NCBI GenBank assembly: GCA_021323415.1
Contig: JAJONM010000004.1
Span: forward strand, 1-39,771
Direction of reading: 5' to 3'
Length of the DNA: 39,771 nucleotides
Origin: Rickettsiaceae bacterium
GTDB taxonomy: Bacteria; Pseudomonadota; Alphaproteobacteria; Rickettsiales; UBA6187
Both the position numbers and the translations under genes were made by a program. The first letter of the stretch is position 1, and each line of letters opens with the position of its first letter. Below, piece after piece: positions 26,168-33,509 of this stretch. The notes under the pieces are model-generated. The model was given only the letters and a program-made list of their open reading frames with translations. It made no database searches and was not told the origin of the DNA.

Positions 26168-26521
26168 CTATACAGCAGCTTCTATCATAATTTCAACATC
26201 ATAACCAGGCGCTGCCAGTTTTGATTCTACCGTAGCGCGTGCTGGAGTTTGTCCTGGCACTACCCATGCATCCCATGCTTTGTTCATTTCGGAAAATGTA
26301 TCCATACTGGTAAGCCAGATATTAGCTTTCAAGATGCGGGTTTTATCGCTGCCTGCACGTGCAAGCAGGTTATCTATTTGCTGTAATACTTCTGTAGTTT
26401 GCTCAAATACAGATTTCCCTGCAGTTTTATCTGCTACCATACCAGCAGCATAAATTTTATTATCATAAATCACTGCCTCACTCATGCGTGGGCCAGCATC
26501 GATACGTTTTATATCAGTCAT
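26168..26521 (-). CDS. RidA family protein (enamine/imine deaminase type)
   Basis: 117 residues of the YjgF/YER057c/UK114 fold, which in RidA proper hydrolyses reactive enamine/imine intermediates and forms trimers. It has Y-A-A-G-M-V-A (25-31), Q-T-T-E-V-L-Q-Q-I-D-N-L-L (40-52), I-L-K-A-N-I-W-L (63-70), P-A-R-A-T-V-E (93-99; the Arg binds the substrate carboxylate) and V-E-I-M-I-E-A-A at the end (Glu near the C-terminus). It starts directly after the terminator of the upstream HU gene; AGAGAG lies before the ATG. Confidence 0.93.
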   Translation of the reverse strand: MTDIKRIDAGPRMSEAVIYDNKIYAAGMVADKTAGKSVFEQTTEVLQQIDNLLARAGSDKTRILKANIWLTSMDTFSEMNKAWDAWVVPGQTPARATVESKLAAPGYDVEIMIEAAV

Positions 26522-26531
26522 ATAATCTCTC

Positions 26532-26569
26532 TAAAAAAAACACCGGCATCACAAAATGATGCCGGTGTA
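26532..26569 (-). terminator. Rho-independent terminator of the HU gene
   Basis: A perfect 11-bp stem ACACCGGCATC / GATGCCGGTGT (26540-26550, 26559-26569) with an 8-base loop, followed on the minus strand by TTTTTTTT. Its T-run runs straight into the ribosome-binding site of the RidA gene, so RidA is either read through or has its own start there. Confidence 0.93.
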
Positions 26570-26584
26570 TGAAATGCAGGTCTA

Positions 26585-26953
26585 TTAGCTAACTGCAGAC
26601 GCTTTTAATTTTGCCAATGGGCGGATTTTAACGCGAACAGACGCAGGTTTTGCAGCTGCTTTCATCATCTCTCCAGTAGCTGGGTTGCGGATAAGAGTAC
26701 CAGCTTTACGAGCAGGAACCTTACGCAAAGATACTTTGAAGAAACCAGGGAGCATGAACTCGCCATTACCTTTCGGGTGTACAGAACCTAGCATCACACC
26801 TTCTAATTCGCTTAAAACTAGACTAATTTGTTTACGATTTAGCTCAGTTCTTTCAGCTAGTAGTCCTACTAAAGCAGATTTTGTTAATTTTTCTTTTACA
26901 GGACGGATTGGAGTGGCAGCTTTAGCGCTTGATTTAGTTTTTTTAGTAGCCAT
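26585..26953 (-). CDS. HU/IHF family nucleoid protein
   Basis: 122 residues. A basic Ala/Lys-rich extension (1-22) precedes the HU fold: L-T-K-S-A-L-V-G-L-L-A-E helix pair (about 23-58), F-M-L-P-G-F-F-K-V-S-L-R-K and P-A-R-K-A-G-T-L-I-R-N-P-A-T-G-E, the DNA-binding arm with the conserved R-N-P. The C-terminus has K-P-A-S-V-R-V-K-I-R-P-L-A-K-L-K. It differs from standard HU (about 90 residues) in its N-terminal extension, a variant form common in alphaproteobacteria. AGGAGAG lies before the ATG; promoter and terminator make it a monocistronic unit. Confidence 0.92.
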   Translation of the reverse strand: MATKKTKSSAKAATPIRPVKEKLTKSALVGLLAERTELNRKQISLVLSELEGVMLGSVHPKGNGEFMLPGFFKVSLRKVPARKAGTLIRNPATGEMMKAAAKPASVRVKIRPLAKLKASAVS

Positions 26954-26996
26954 AGGGACTCTCCTAGTGGTTGAAGGTTATAAATAATGATTTGGC

Positions 26997-27024
26997 GTTG
27001 TAAAATGCTGGGTGAAACTGTCAA
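26997..27024 (-). promoter_or_regulatory. Sigma70-type promoter of the HU gene
   Basis: On the minus strand a consensus TTGACA (27024-27019), 16-base spacer, TACAAC (27002-26997). The leader would be about 35-40 nt. Confidence 0.6.
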
Positions 27025-27153
27025 GTAACAAGACAAATTACATCAGCATAAAGTAGCCTTACTTACTTATATAAATTAAAAATTGCAGCTTATCTAGTGA
27101 AATAAATAGGGTAAATTAATAATCCTTATATATTTTCAATACAATTTTAAGTG

Positions 27154-27810
27154 TTACTTTTTAACACATGATATATCTACCCCTGCATTGGCCCATTTCT
27201 GTATATTATTTGCATAACTTACATAATAGCCTGAAGTGCGGTTAGGGTTGTATCGAAGTGGGCTAGGCAGCATAGCTGCAAGCATTGCAGATTCAGTTGC
27301 ATTTAATTGCTTAGCAGATTTATGGAAATATTTTTGTGCTGCAGCTTCTACGCCAAAAATGCCGTCTCCCCATTCAGCAACTGAAAGGTAAACCTCCATC
27401 ATGCGCGATTTTGACCATATTGCATTTAGATACATTGCAATTGGTATTTCGATCGCTTTTCTTAAATATGAGTGGTGGGGCCAAAGGAATAAGTTTTTTG
27501 CTACTTGCATCGGGATAGTGGAAGCGCCACGGGAGCGGCCATCTTTATTTTCGATAGCATCAGCCATACTTCCCCAGTCTATGCCGTAATGTTGACAGAA
27601 TTTGCTATCCTCTGCGCGGATGACCGCACGTAATAATTGTGGGCTGACTTCATCAATAGAGATGCTATCACGCGAGAAACCTTGCAAAGTCGCTAAACGA
27701 GCTATCATCAATGTAGAAATAGGCGGCACAATAATATATATCACCCCGAGAGATAAGACGCCTATCAGGTATATTAGTATTATTTTACGAAGAAAGATCA
27801 AAAATCTCAT
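27154..27810 (-). CDS. mtgA: Monofunctional peptidoglycan glycosyltransferase MtgA
   Basis: Polymerises lipid II into glycan strands at the outer face of the inner membrane (GT51 family). 218 residues: one N-terminal membrane helix (about 8-30) and the catalytic domain with RAEDSKFCQHYGIDWGSM (motif 1, containing the catalytic Glu of E-D-S-x-F-x-x-H), GRSRGASTIPMQVAKNLFLW (motif 2), K-A-I-E-I-P-I-A (motif 3, R-K-x-x-E), and Y-L-S-V-A-E-W-G-D-G-I-F-G (motif 4/5). No transpeptidase domain is present, which separates it from class A PBPs. The tRNA-Ser lies just upstream on the same strand. Confidence 0.95.
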   Translation of the reverse strand: MRFLIFLRKIILIYLIGVLSLGVIYIIVPPISTLMIARLATLQGFSRDSISIDEVSPQLLRAVIRAEDSKFCQHYGIDWGSMADAIENKDGRSRGASTIPMQVAKNLFLWPHHSYLRKAIEIPIAMYLNAIWSKSRMMEVYLSVAEWGDGIFGVEAAAQKYFHKSAKQLNATESAMLAAMLPSPLRYNPNRTSGYYVSYANNIQKWANAGVDISCVKK

Positions 27811-27850
27811 GTTAAATGACCTGTCACCCTAAAACTAAAGGTGTAAAACG

Positions 27851-27940
27851 TGGCGGAGCGGAGAGGATTCGAACCTCCGATACGGTCACCCGTATACACA
27901 CTTTCCAGGCGTGCGCCTTCAACCACTCGGCCACCGCTCC
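27851..27940 (-). tRNA. tRNA-Ser (anticodon GGA)
   Basis: The minus strand folds as a class II tRNA: acceptor GGAGCGG / CCGCTCC, D arm with TGGCCGAGTGG, anticodon loop CTGGAAA giving GGA (reads UCC/UCU), a long variable arm (TACGGGTGACCGTA) and T loop TTCGAAT. The 3' CCA is encoded (27851-27853). Confidence 0.97.
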
Positions 27941-28082
27941 TTTTATTTTGATTGTTAATAAAGGAAATGCTCTGGAGTGTAAAGCTTAGTATAAAAAGGT
28001 TTTGTTGTTATAGTGCGACAAAATCATGCAATATTACTTAAATTACATCAGTAATTTCTTGCACATATGGTATACTATCCCT

Positions 28083-28994
28083 ATGAAATATACCATTATG
28101 GAATTCCAACAACCCGCAAATAGTAACGATTTACTGAAAAATACTTCCCTGCCATTCATGCTGGAGGCATCAGGTGTCCGTGGGCGCTGTGTACGCGTCA
28201 ATGAAGAGTTAGACAACATACTAAACAGTAATACATATCCTAGTATAGTTTCTCATTTATTAGGTGAGCTAACTGTTCTGGTGGTAATGCTTGGTTCCTT
28301 GTTAAAGTTGAAAGGGATGGTAACTATCCAGGCGCAAGGCGAGGGGGCAATAGGTTTTATAAGCAGTGATTATACTGATGAAGGTCATTTGCGTGCCTAT
28401 GCCCATTTGCGCGATGAAAAATTCCTTACAAAAACTAAAGCTACAAATATAAGCAAATTATTTGGTAAGGGCTTTCTTGTAATTACAATCCAAAACCAAA
28501 CAGATAGCCCGTATCAGGCAGTAGTTCCTTTGGAAGGTGAAAGCCTGACTGAATGTATATCAGCGTATTTCCGTCAATCTGACCAATTAGACGCTGAAGT
28601 TGAAGTGGCGGTAGGTAAGGTTGGTAACAACTGGCACGCAGGTGGAATATTATTACAACATATTTCTCAAGAAGGCGGTAAAAAAACTGCATCTAAAAAA
28701 GCAGATGAATGTAATAATGCTTCTGTCTTATTAAAAACAGTAACTAAAAAGGAGTTGCTGGATAGCAAATTGCCACTAAATGATTTGTTATACAGGCTTT
28801 TTCACGAAGAAGGCGTACGTGTATTTGATGCCCAGAAACTAAAAGCCCAATGCCGCTGTAGCCGTGAGCGCATGTCCGGCGCTCTAAAAACCATCTCTCC
28901 AGCTGAAATTGAAGAAATGAAGGTCGATGGCGTAATCACCATGACCTGCAAATTCTGCAACCGCAAGGAAGTTTTTAGGGATGGGGAGTTTTAG
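28083..28994 (+). CDS. hslO: Redox-regulated chaperone Hsp33
   Basis: Holdase chaperone switched on by oxidation. About 303 residues: an N-terminal domain with F-M-L-E-A-S-G-V-R-G-R-C-V-R, G-E-L-T-V-L-V-V-M-L-G-S-L-L-K, and the middle V-P-L-E-G-E-S-L-T-E-C-I-S-A-Y-F-R-Q-S-D-Q-L; the C-terminal zinc switch is Q-C-R-C-S (C-x-C) and T-C-K-F-C (C-x-x-C) with the linker between. I prefer the ATG at 28083; one at 28098 is also possible and the ATG at 28026 is not, since the extra 19 residues are not Hsp33-like. A TATACT at 28071-28076 lies so near that the message could be leaderless. Confidence 0.95.
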   Translation: MKYTIMEFQQPANSNDLLKNTSLPFMLEASGVRGRCVRVNEELDNILNSNTYPSIVSHLLGELTVLVVMLGSLLKLKGMVTIQAQGEGAIGFISSDYTDEGHLRAYAHLRDEKFLTKTKATNISKLFGKGFLVITIQNQTDSPYQAVVPLEGESLTECISAYFRQSDQLDAEVEVAVGKVGNNWHAGGILLQHISQEGGKKTASKKADECNNASVLLKTVTKKELLDSKLPLNDLLYRLFHEEGVRVFDAQKLKAQCRCSRERMSGALKTISPAEIEEMKVDGVITMTCKFCNRKEVFRDGEF

Positions 28995-29002
28995 GGTTTT
29001 TC

Positions 29003-29830
29003 CTATATTTTTTCATAACCTAAAGAACCTTTAGATGATGAGGTTGAATTACTAACTCTTTTTTCAGTCACTCTCTCGACCCATTCCTCTTCAAGTGTTT
29101 TTTCTTTTTTACCACCAAATAGGGATGCAAAAAAGCCTTCTTCTTTCTTTTCTTCCTTAGCAAAATCACTCTCTATACCTATAAGTTTTCCTCTGCCCAG
29201 TACTGGCTTTATGCCGTTTTTTATACCACGTTCTTCTCTGGTTGCACGTTGCCTTTCTTTAAATTCATTAATTTCTTTATCGTGTTCTTTACGCTGTTTT
29301 TCTTCGTCTTTTATTAGTTCTTCTTTCTCACTTTCTGTTATAATTGGTGCCCCCCCCAATTTTACTTCTTCATTATAATCTGCCAAAGCTTGTGATGGGT
29401 TATTTTTTAATAGGTAATGTGCAAATGCTCGGATATGATATGCCTTTGCAAGCTGAGTTGTAGTGCCTACCGGGAATAGATTAATGGCCTTTGTACAATC
29501 AATTATTGCCTCGGCCTCTTTTGATAAGGCAAGATACTCACGTCCTCTGCTTGTATACGCAATTGCAAGATCAGTTGTAGTGCCTTCTGGATATAGATTA
29601 ATAGCCTTTGTACAATCAGCTATTGCCTCGATATATTTACCTGAATTGTGATATGCAGCTGATCGGTTGTTATATGCAAGCGCAAGATCAGTTGTAGTGC
29701 CTTCCGGGTATAGATTAATAGCTTTCGTATAACAAGAAATTTGATCTTCCATCTTTTCTGCCGCAAAGCCTTTGTTGAACCATTCATGTGCTTCTTGTTT
29801 CCGAGTAACGTCATTGTTCGTTTCGCGCAT
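29003..29830 (-). CDS. Tetratricopeptide repeat protein with charged tail
   Basis: 275 residues. About residues 10-160 are TPR helices built from near-identical 39-residue units (D-C-T-K-A-I-N-L-Y-P-E-G-T-T-T-D-L, then A-Y-x-x-R-x-x-x-Y). The canonical TPR is 34 residues; the added PEGTTTDL loop explains the difference. The C-terminal 110 residues are highly charged (Glu/Lys/Arg) with a short G-F-F-A-S-L-F-G-G-K motif and no membrane segment. TPRs bind other proteins, but no partner is suggested by context. It ends 8 bp from the convergent Hsp33 gene. Confidence 0.8.
   Translation of the reverse strand: MRETNNDVTRKQEAHEWFNKGFAAEKMEDQISCYTKAINLYPEGTTTDLALAYNNRSAAYHNSGKYIEAIADCTKAINLYPEGTTTDLAIAYTSRGREYLALSKEAEAIIDCTKAINLFPVGTTTQLAKAYHIRAFAHYLLKNNPSQALADYNEEVKLGGAPIITESEKEELIKDEEKQRKEHDKEINEFKERQRATREERGIKNGIKPVLGRGKLIGIESDFAKEEKKEEGFFASLFGGKKEKTLEEEWVERVTEKRVSNSTSSSKGSLGYEKI
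29400..29760 (-). repeat. 117-bp in-gene tandem repeat of the TPR gene
   Basis: Three consecutive units of about 117 bp (39 codons) share long identical stretches at DNA level, e.g. plus-strand GTTGTAGTGCCT and TAGATTAATAGCCTTTGTAC, most strongly between the second and third. This indicates recent duplication of TPR units, not an ancient repeat. Confidence 0.75.
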
Positions 29831-30009
29831 TTTATGTGTCCTTTTGTTAATTTATTAATGTATTTATCGCATTTGGGTGTATAATGCAACAAAATAGTTA
29901 AAAATTATAAAATATTTATTGTATTTCAATTAGTTGAATGCTTTATGCTGTCCTTGCGACCGCAGTAAAAGAGTATGGTTTTCGCTAAGTATTGTACCAT
30001 TATCTCTCC

Positions 30010-30036
30010 TTTACATTTTAGCTATTTTCTTATAAT
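30010..30036 (+). promoter_or_regulatory. Candidate promoter of ppa
   Basis: TTTACA (30010-30015) and a perfect TATAAT (30031-30036) with a short 15-base spacer. The leader to the ATG at 30073 would be about 30 nt and contains AGGAAG. Confidence 0.45.
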
Positions 30037-30072
30037 AAGCGCATCTTAAAATAACTATTTAGGAAGTACAAA

Positions 30073-30600
30073 ATGGATATCAGCAAAATTTCTATTGGTA
30101 AGAATGCGCCACAGGATGTGAATGTAATAATTGAAGTGCCACAAGGTGCAGATCCGATTAAATACGAGTTGGATAAAGAGTCAGGTGCATTATTTGTAGA
30201 TAGGTTCTTGCATACTGCAATGTATTATCCATGCAATTATGGTTTTATCCCGCACACATTATCAGATGATGGTGATCCAGCAGATGTATTGGTAGTGGCC
30301 AATTACCCAATCCAGCCGGGAGCTGTAGTTGCTGTACGTCCTATTGGGGTTCTAATGATGGAAGATGAAGCCGGTGGTGATGAAAAAATCCTTGCTGTTC
30401 CAACATCAAAGCTACATCCTTTCTATGATGATGTTGCTACTTATAAAGATGTCCCAAAAATCTTGCTTGAACAAATCGAGCATTTTTTCGCCCATTATAA
30501 AGACCTGGAAAAGAAAAAATGGGTAAAAGTTGTAGGCTGGGAAGGCAAAGAAAAAGCTGAAGAGCTTATTGTAAAAGCGATAGAAGCTGCAAAAAAATAA
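30073..30600 (+). CDS. ppa: Inorganic pyrophosphatase (family I)
   Basis: Hydrolyses pyrophosphate to phosphate, pulling biosynthetic reactions forward. 175 residues, the usual prokaryotic hexameric size. The signature is complete: V-I-I-E-V-P-Q-G (17-24), [17 protein letters not shown] (about 31-47), [10 protein letters not shown] (54-63), and [10 protein letters not shown] (70-79) with the metal-binding aspartates, then [15 protein letters not shown] near the end. It stands alone on the plus strand, with a promoter upstream and a terminator after it. Confidence 0.97.
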   Translation: MDISKISIGKNAPQDVNVIIEVPQGADPIKYELDKESGALFVDRFLHTAMYYPCNYGFIPHTLSDDGDPADVLVVANYPIQPGAVVAVRPIGVLMMEDEAGGDEKILAVPTSKLHPFYDDVATYKDVPKILLEQIEHFFAHYKDLEKKKWVKVVGWEGKEKAEELIVKAIEAAKK

Positions 30601-30620
30601 TTTAATTTTCTAAATCATAT

Positions 30621-30642
30621 GGGCGGAATTTTTATTCCGTCC
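30621..30642 (+). terminator. Likely terminator of ppa
   Basis: GGGCGGAAT / ATTCCGTCC (30621-30629, 30634-30642) form a 9-bp stem with one G-U pair and a 4-base loop, 20 bp after the stop. The following sequence is AT-rich, with a T-run TTTATTTTTT slightly further away. Confidence 0.6.
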
Positions 30643-30785
30643 ATAAATATTTATTTTTTCCAGCCCTACTTGACAATGGCGAAGCTCTATAAATTTCAAT
30701 CACTTTAGCAGAAGATATTTTTTTCAGGCAGCACTAGCGCAAGGATACTCTTATGTGGTATTATAGGTTTAACGCAAGGATTGGT

Positions 30786-30957
30786 AAAAAATATAGGGGG
30801 CAAGCCGAAAGGCAAAATCTATATAGCAATTTTACTTTGAATAGTTTGTTGTTTTTGGCGGGACAACAACACTAAAGAAAAGCAAAATACTATATTGCTA
30901 CCAAAATAATTGCGTTAAACACTTGCGTTAGAACTAAAAAACTAATTGCCCCCTATA
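30786..30957 (-). ncRNA. Candidate structured small RNA downstream of glmS
   Basis: On the minus strand a 12-bp perfect closing stem (TATAGGGGGCAA at 30957-30946, TTGCCCCCTATA at 30803-30792) is followed at once by TTTTTT (30791-30786). Inside, ATATAG / CTATAT (6 bp), ATTTTGCTTT / AAAGTAAAAT (10 bp, one G-U) and TAGTgTTGTTG / CAACAAACTA (10 bp, one bulged base) stack into one long irregular hairpin with a 12-base loop (TCCCGCCAAAAA). A small GCC-TTTC-GGC hairpin sits on the 3' side of the central bubble. Length is about 170 nt. The plan (closing helix, open centre, long apical arm) recalls 6S RNA, but I see no sequence match and make no family claim. A decayed mobile element is the main alternative. 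Confidence 0.5.
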
Positions 30958-30961
30958 CTAA

Positions 30962-30990
30962 ATTAAAAGCATAAATAGTAAATAAGTAAA
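30962..30990 (-). promoter_or_regulatory. Promoter candidate of the structured small RNA
   Basis: Minus strand TTTACT (30990-30985), 17-base spacer, TTTAAT (30967-30962). Transcription would start at about 30956-30955, in the first bases of the closing stem. The -35 hexamer equals that before paralogues 1 and 3. Confidence 0.5.
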
Positions 30991-31056
30991 ATAAATTCCC
31001 AGAGATTTTACTATGATAGCCGCTAAGAATAAGAAACTTATCTAGATTCTTAGTTC

Positions 31057-32880
31057 TTATTCTACCGTCACAGACTTTGCTAAATTTCTTGGCTGATCAA
31101 CATCAGTGCCTTTTATTACTGCTGTGTGATAGGCAAGTAATTGTATAGGAATTGCATATAATATTGGTGCAACAAATGGGTTCACTTTCGGTAACTCTAT
31201 AGTTTCCGAAGAAATTTTCTTTAAGCGCTTTATGCCGTCATTGTCGCTTAAGAAAATTACTCTTCCGCCACGTGCTGCTACTTCCTGCACGTTAGAAGCG
31301 GTTTTGTCGAATAAATTGTCATATGGGGCAATAACAATAACTGGTACTGATTCGTCAATCAGTGCGATTGGCCCATGTTTTAATTCACCGGCAGCCACAC
31401 CTTCTGCGTGGATATAAGAAATTTCTTTTAGTTTTAACGCCCCTTCCATAGCAAGCGGGTAAGCAGTACCGCGCCCGATATAAATCACGTCACGTGCTTT
31501 AGATAAATCGCGTGCTAGTTCTTTTAAATTTTCATCATGGTTTAATACTTCCACAGCGCGCGATGGAACTTCCGAAAGTGCATAAGATAATTTAGCGATT
31601 TCATCCTTACTGATTGCGCCTCGTGCATCAGCCATAGTTATAGCCAAACACGCAAGTGCTACTAATTGCGTAGTGAAAGCTTTCGTGGATGCAACTCCGA
31701 TCTCAGGGCCGGCCAGTGTATGTAAAACCATATCAGATTCGCGCTCCATCGAGCTTTCCTGCGCATTAATTATTGATACAATATTTTGCTTATGCTCTTT
31801 TGCATATTTAAGCGCGGCCATAGTATCGGCAGTTTCGCCTGATTGCGAAATAAACAGTGCTAATCCGTCTTGCGGTAGCAGTTTATTGCTATAACGGAAC
31901 TCTGAAGCAATATCGACTTCAGTTGGTATTTTTGCAATATTTTCAAACCAGTATTTTGCAACCATGCCGGCATAATAAGAAGTGCCGCAAGCGATAATAG
32001 TAACTCGGCTAATTTTTTCAAGGTCAAACGAAAATTCTGGTAACTGAATAGATGCAGTAACAGGGTTATAAAAACTATTCAAAGTTTCGCCGATTACCCC
32101 TGGCTGTTCGTATATCTCTTTTAACATAAAGTGCGCGTAATTACCTTTGCCGGTTGCGGCGCCTGAAAGATTGGTCGGTTTTATTTCACGTTCTACTTTT
32201 TTGTCTTCGCTATCGTAAATAGCTACTGATGTGCGGGTTATTTCTGCCCAGTCACCATCTTTCAAATAAGTAATTTTAGATGTAAGTGGTGCAAGCGCGT
32301 AGGCATCAGATGCAATATACATTTCTCCATCGCCATAACCAATAGCAAGCGGAGAACCGCGACGTGCAGCAACTAATAAATCATCATTACCGGCAAAAAT
32401 AATCCCCAGTGCAAATGCTCCTTCGAGCTTTTTTAGTGTTGCAGAAACTGCCTCATGCGGAGTTTTGCCCTGATCTAGTAAATGTGTGATAAGTATTGGA
32501 ATAACTTCAGTATCAGTTTCAGTTTTAAATTTATACCCGTAACCCTCTAGTTCTTCACGAAGCTCAATAAAGTTTTCTATAATCCCGTTATGGATTACAC
32601 CGACTTTATCAGTAATATGCGGGTGTGCATTGTTAGTGCTAGGCATACCATGCGTTGCCCAACGTGTATGGCCAATTCCTAGAGTCCCTGAAAGTGGCTT
32701 TTTCTCTAGTTCCAGTTCGAGTGATTTTAGCTTTCCAGCGGCACGCGAACAATTGATTTTTCCTTCACTTAGAGTAGCAATGCCAGATGAGTCATAACCG
32801 CGATATTCCAGGCGGCGCAGGCCTTCTATAAGTAGTGGTGATACTTCTTTTTTACCGATAATCCCAATAATTCCGCACAT
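31057..32880 (-). CDS. glmS: Glutamine--fructose-6-phosphate aminotransferase
   Basis: Makes glucosamine-6-phosphate from fructose-6-phosphate and glutamine, the first step to UDP-GlcNAc for peptidoglycan and lipid A. 607 residues, full length. The N-terminal glutaminase starts MCGIIGIIG with the nucleophile Cys2 and has RWATHG and TDTEVI; two SIS domains follow with A-C-G-T-S-Y-Y-A-G, S-Q-S-G-E-T-A-D-T and G-V-A-S-T-K-A-F-T-T-Q. The protein ends in DQPRNLAKSVTVE as in other GlmS. No glmS ribozyme-like leader was noticed. A small RNA candidate lies just downstream on the same strand. A TTGACA-containing palindrome lies upstream. Confidence 0.98.
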   Translation of the reverse strand: MCGIIGIIGKKEVSPLLIEGLRRLEYRGYDSSGIATLSEGKINCSRAAGKLKSLELELEKKPLSGTLGIGHTRWATHGMPSTNNAHPHITDKVGVIHNGIIENFIELREELEGYGYKFKTETDTEVIPILITHLLDQGKTPHEAVSATLKKLEGAFALGIIFAGNDDLLVAARRGSPLAIGYGDGEMYIASDAYALAPLTSKITYLKDGDWAEITRTSVAIYDSEDKKVEREIKPTNLSGAATGKGNYAHFMLKEIYEQPGVIGETLNSFYNPVTASIQLPEFSFDLEKISRVTIIACGTSYYAGMVAKYWFENIAKIPTEVDIASEFRYSNKLLPQDGLALFISQSGETADTMAALKYAKEHKQNIVSIINAQESSMERESDMVLHTLAGPEIGVASTKAFTTQLVALACLAITMADARGAISKDEIAKLSYALSEVPSRAVEVLNHDENLKELARDLSKARDVIYIGRGTAYPLAMEGALKLKEISYIHAEGVAAGELKHGPIALIDESVPVIVIAPYDNLFDKTASNVQEVAARGGRVIFLSDNDGIKRLKKISSETIELPKVNPFVAPILYAIPIQLLAYHTAVIKGTDVDQPRNLAKSVTVE

Positions 32881-32995
32881 ACATTTACTTAATTAGTTTG
32901 CTATTATTCAGGCTTTATAAGGGATATAGGAAATGCTTGCAAATAAAGTTTTACTACTGATTGTTACAAGTGAGAAACATAATAATTGAACTTGC

Positions 32996-33017
32996 TTGAC
33001 AATGTAAGAAATGTCAA
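32996..33017. promoter_or_regulatory. TTGACA/TGTCAA palindrome in the divergent glmS promoter region
   Basis: TTGACA (32996-33001) and TGTCAA (33012-33017) form an inverted repeat with a 10-base centre, so each strand carries a consensus -35 hexamer. Plus strand: 17 bases later TCTTAA (weak -10) before the unknown ORF. Minus strand: the matching -10 is not clear. It could be a pair of divergent promoters or an operator. Confidence 0.35.
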
Positions 33018-33042
33018 TTCTTAATCTTTTAATACATTGTTA

Positions 33043-33459
33043 ATGGTGATAGTAATGACTACAATTTTTGCGGATAAAGAATATAGCTATACGGCTTATA
33101 GAGTCAGGATAGATTTAATGAACCAAAATACCGAAATATCGAATTCTGATTCTAACTGGCTAAAAGAATATGTAGAAGGGGTTAATGAATTGCGAAATGG
33201 GGATGGGGATAAATTACTTCTAGGCGTATCAGCTAGTAGTAATATAACCGTCTCAAAGTCAATTTTTGTAATAGACTTTATGTTTAAAACCAGGTCGGAT
33301 TTTAATTACTATATAAAAAATTATTTTGGTGACATACTGGCTTGCGTAAAAGAAACTTATGATATTCAAGGCAAAATTGATGCTTCGTTTCAATATAAAA
33401 CAGCAGCTTTTTGTGGAGAGGAAGATATAAGTAGCGATAATAAAAAGAAAATACAATGA
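33043..33459 (+). CDS. Hypothetical protein
   Basis: About 138 residues, acidic, soluble, with no signal peptide or membrane helix. It contains Y-T-A-Y-R-V-R-I-D-L, a run of N-E-L-R-N-G-D-G-D-K and F-K-T-R-S-D-F-N-Y-Y-I-K-N-Y-F-G-D, which read like an alpha/beta domain, but I do not recognise it. The start could be ATG 33043 or 33055 (M-T-T-I-F-A-D-K); neither has a ribosome-binding site. It is divergent from glmS and convergent with hemY (50 bp gap). Sequence is real-looking, but the call is moderate. Confidence 0.5.
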   Translation: MVIVMTTIFADKEYSYTAYRVRIDLMNQNTEISNSDSNWLKEYVEGVNELRNGDGDKLLLGVSASSNITVSKSIFVIDFMFKTRSDFNYYIKNYFGDILACVKETYDIQGKIDASFQYKTAAFCGEEDISSDNKKKIQ

Positions 33460-33509
33460 TTTACTTCCGCATGGTCTAAATAAAGTTGCTACAACTGGGT
33501 GCTATAATT

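Larger units (their letters stand above)
30601..31056. other. 456-bp gene-free region between ppa and glmS
   Basis: Holds the ppa terminator (30621-30642), an isolated plus-strand TTGACA (30670-30675) with no good -10, a minus-strand structured RNA candidate (30786-30957) with its promoter (30962-30990), and about 65 bp between that promoter and the glmS stop. Short direct repeats of GCGCAAGGAT-like sequence lie at 30737-30746 and 30772-30780. No reading frame of note was seen. Confidence 0.6.

Noticed and set aside
29620..29892. 90-codon minus-strand frame over the start of the TPR gene
   Set aside because: It is an alternative frame of the TPR gene, without a start signal or recognisable sequence.
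29946..29985. Second copy of the GC-rich spacer element
   Set aside because: It shares only CCTTGC and a loose pattern with 26071-26150, which is not enough.
30786..30957. tmRNA, RNase P RNA or SRP RNA
   Set aside because: There is no tRNA-like T arm, no tag peptide, no RNase P core sequence and no SRP GGAAG-type loop; length and layout fit none of them.
30792..30957. MITE with 12-bp terminal inverted repeats
   Set aside because: No clear target duplication flanks it, and the U-run, promoter and interior pairing fit an RNA better. It remains an alternative until the genome is searched for copies.
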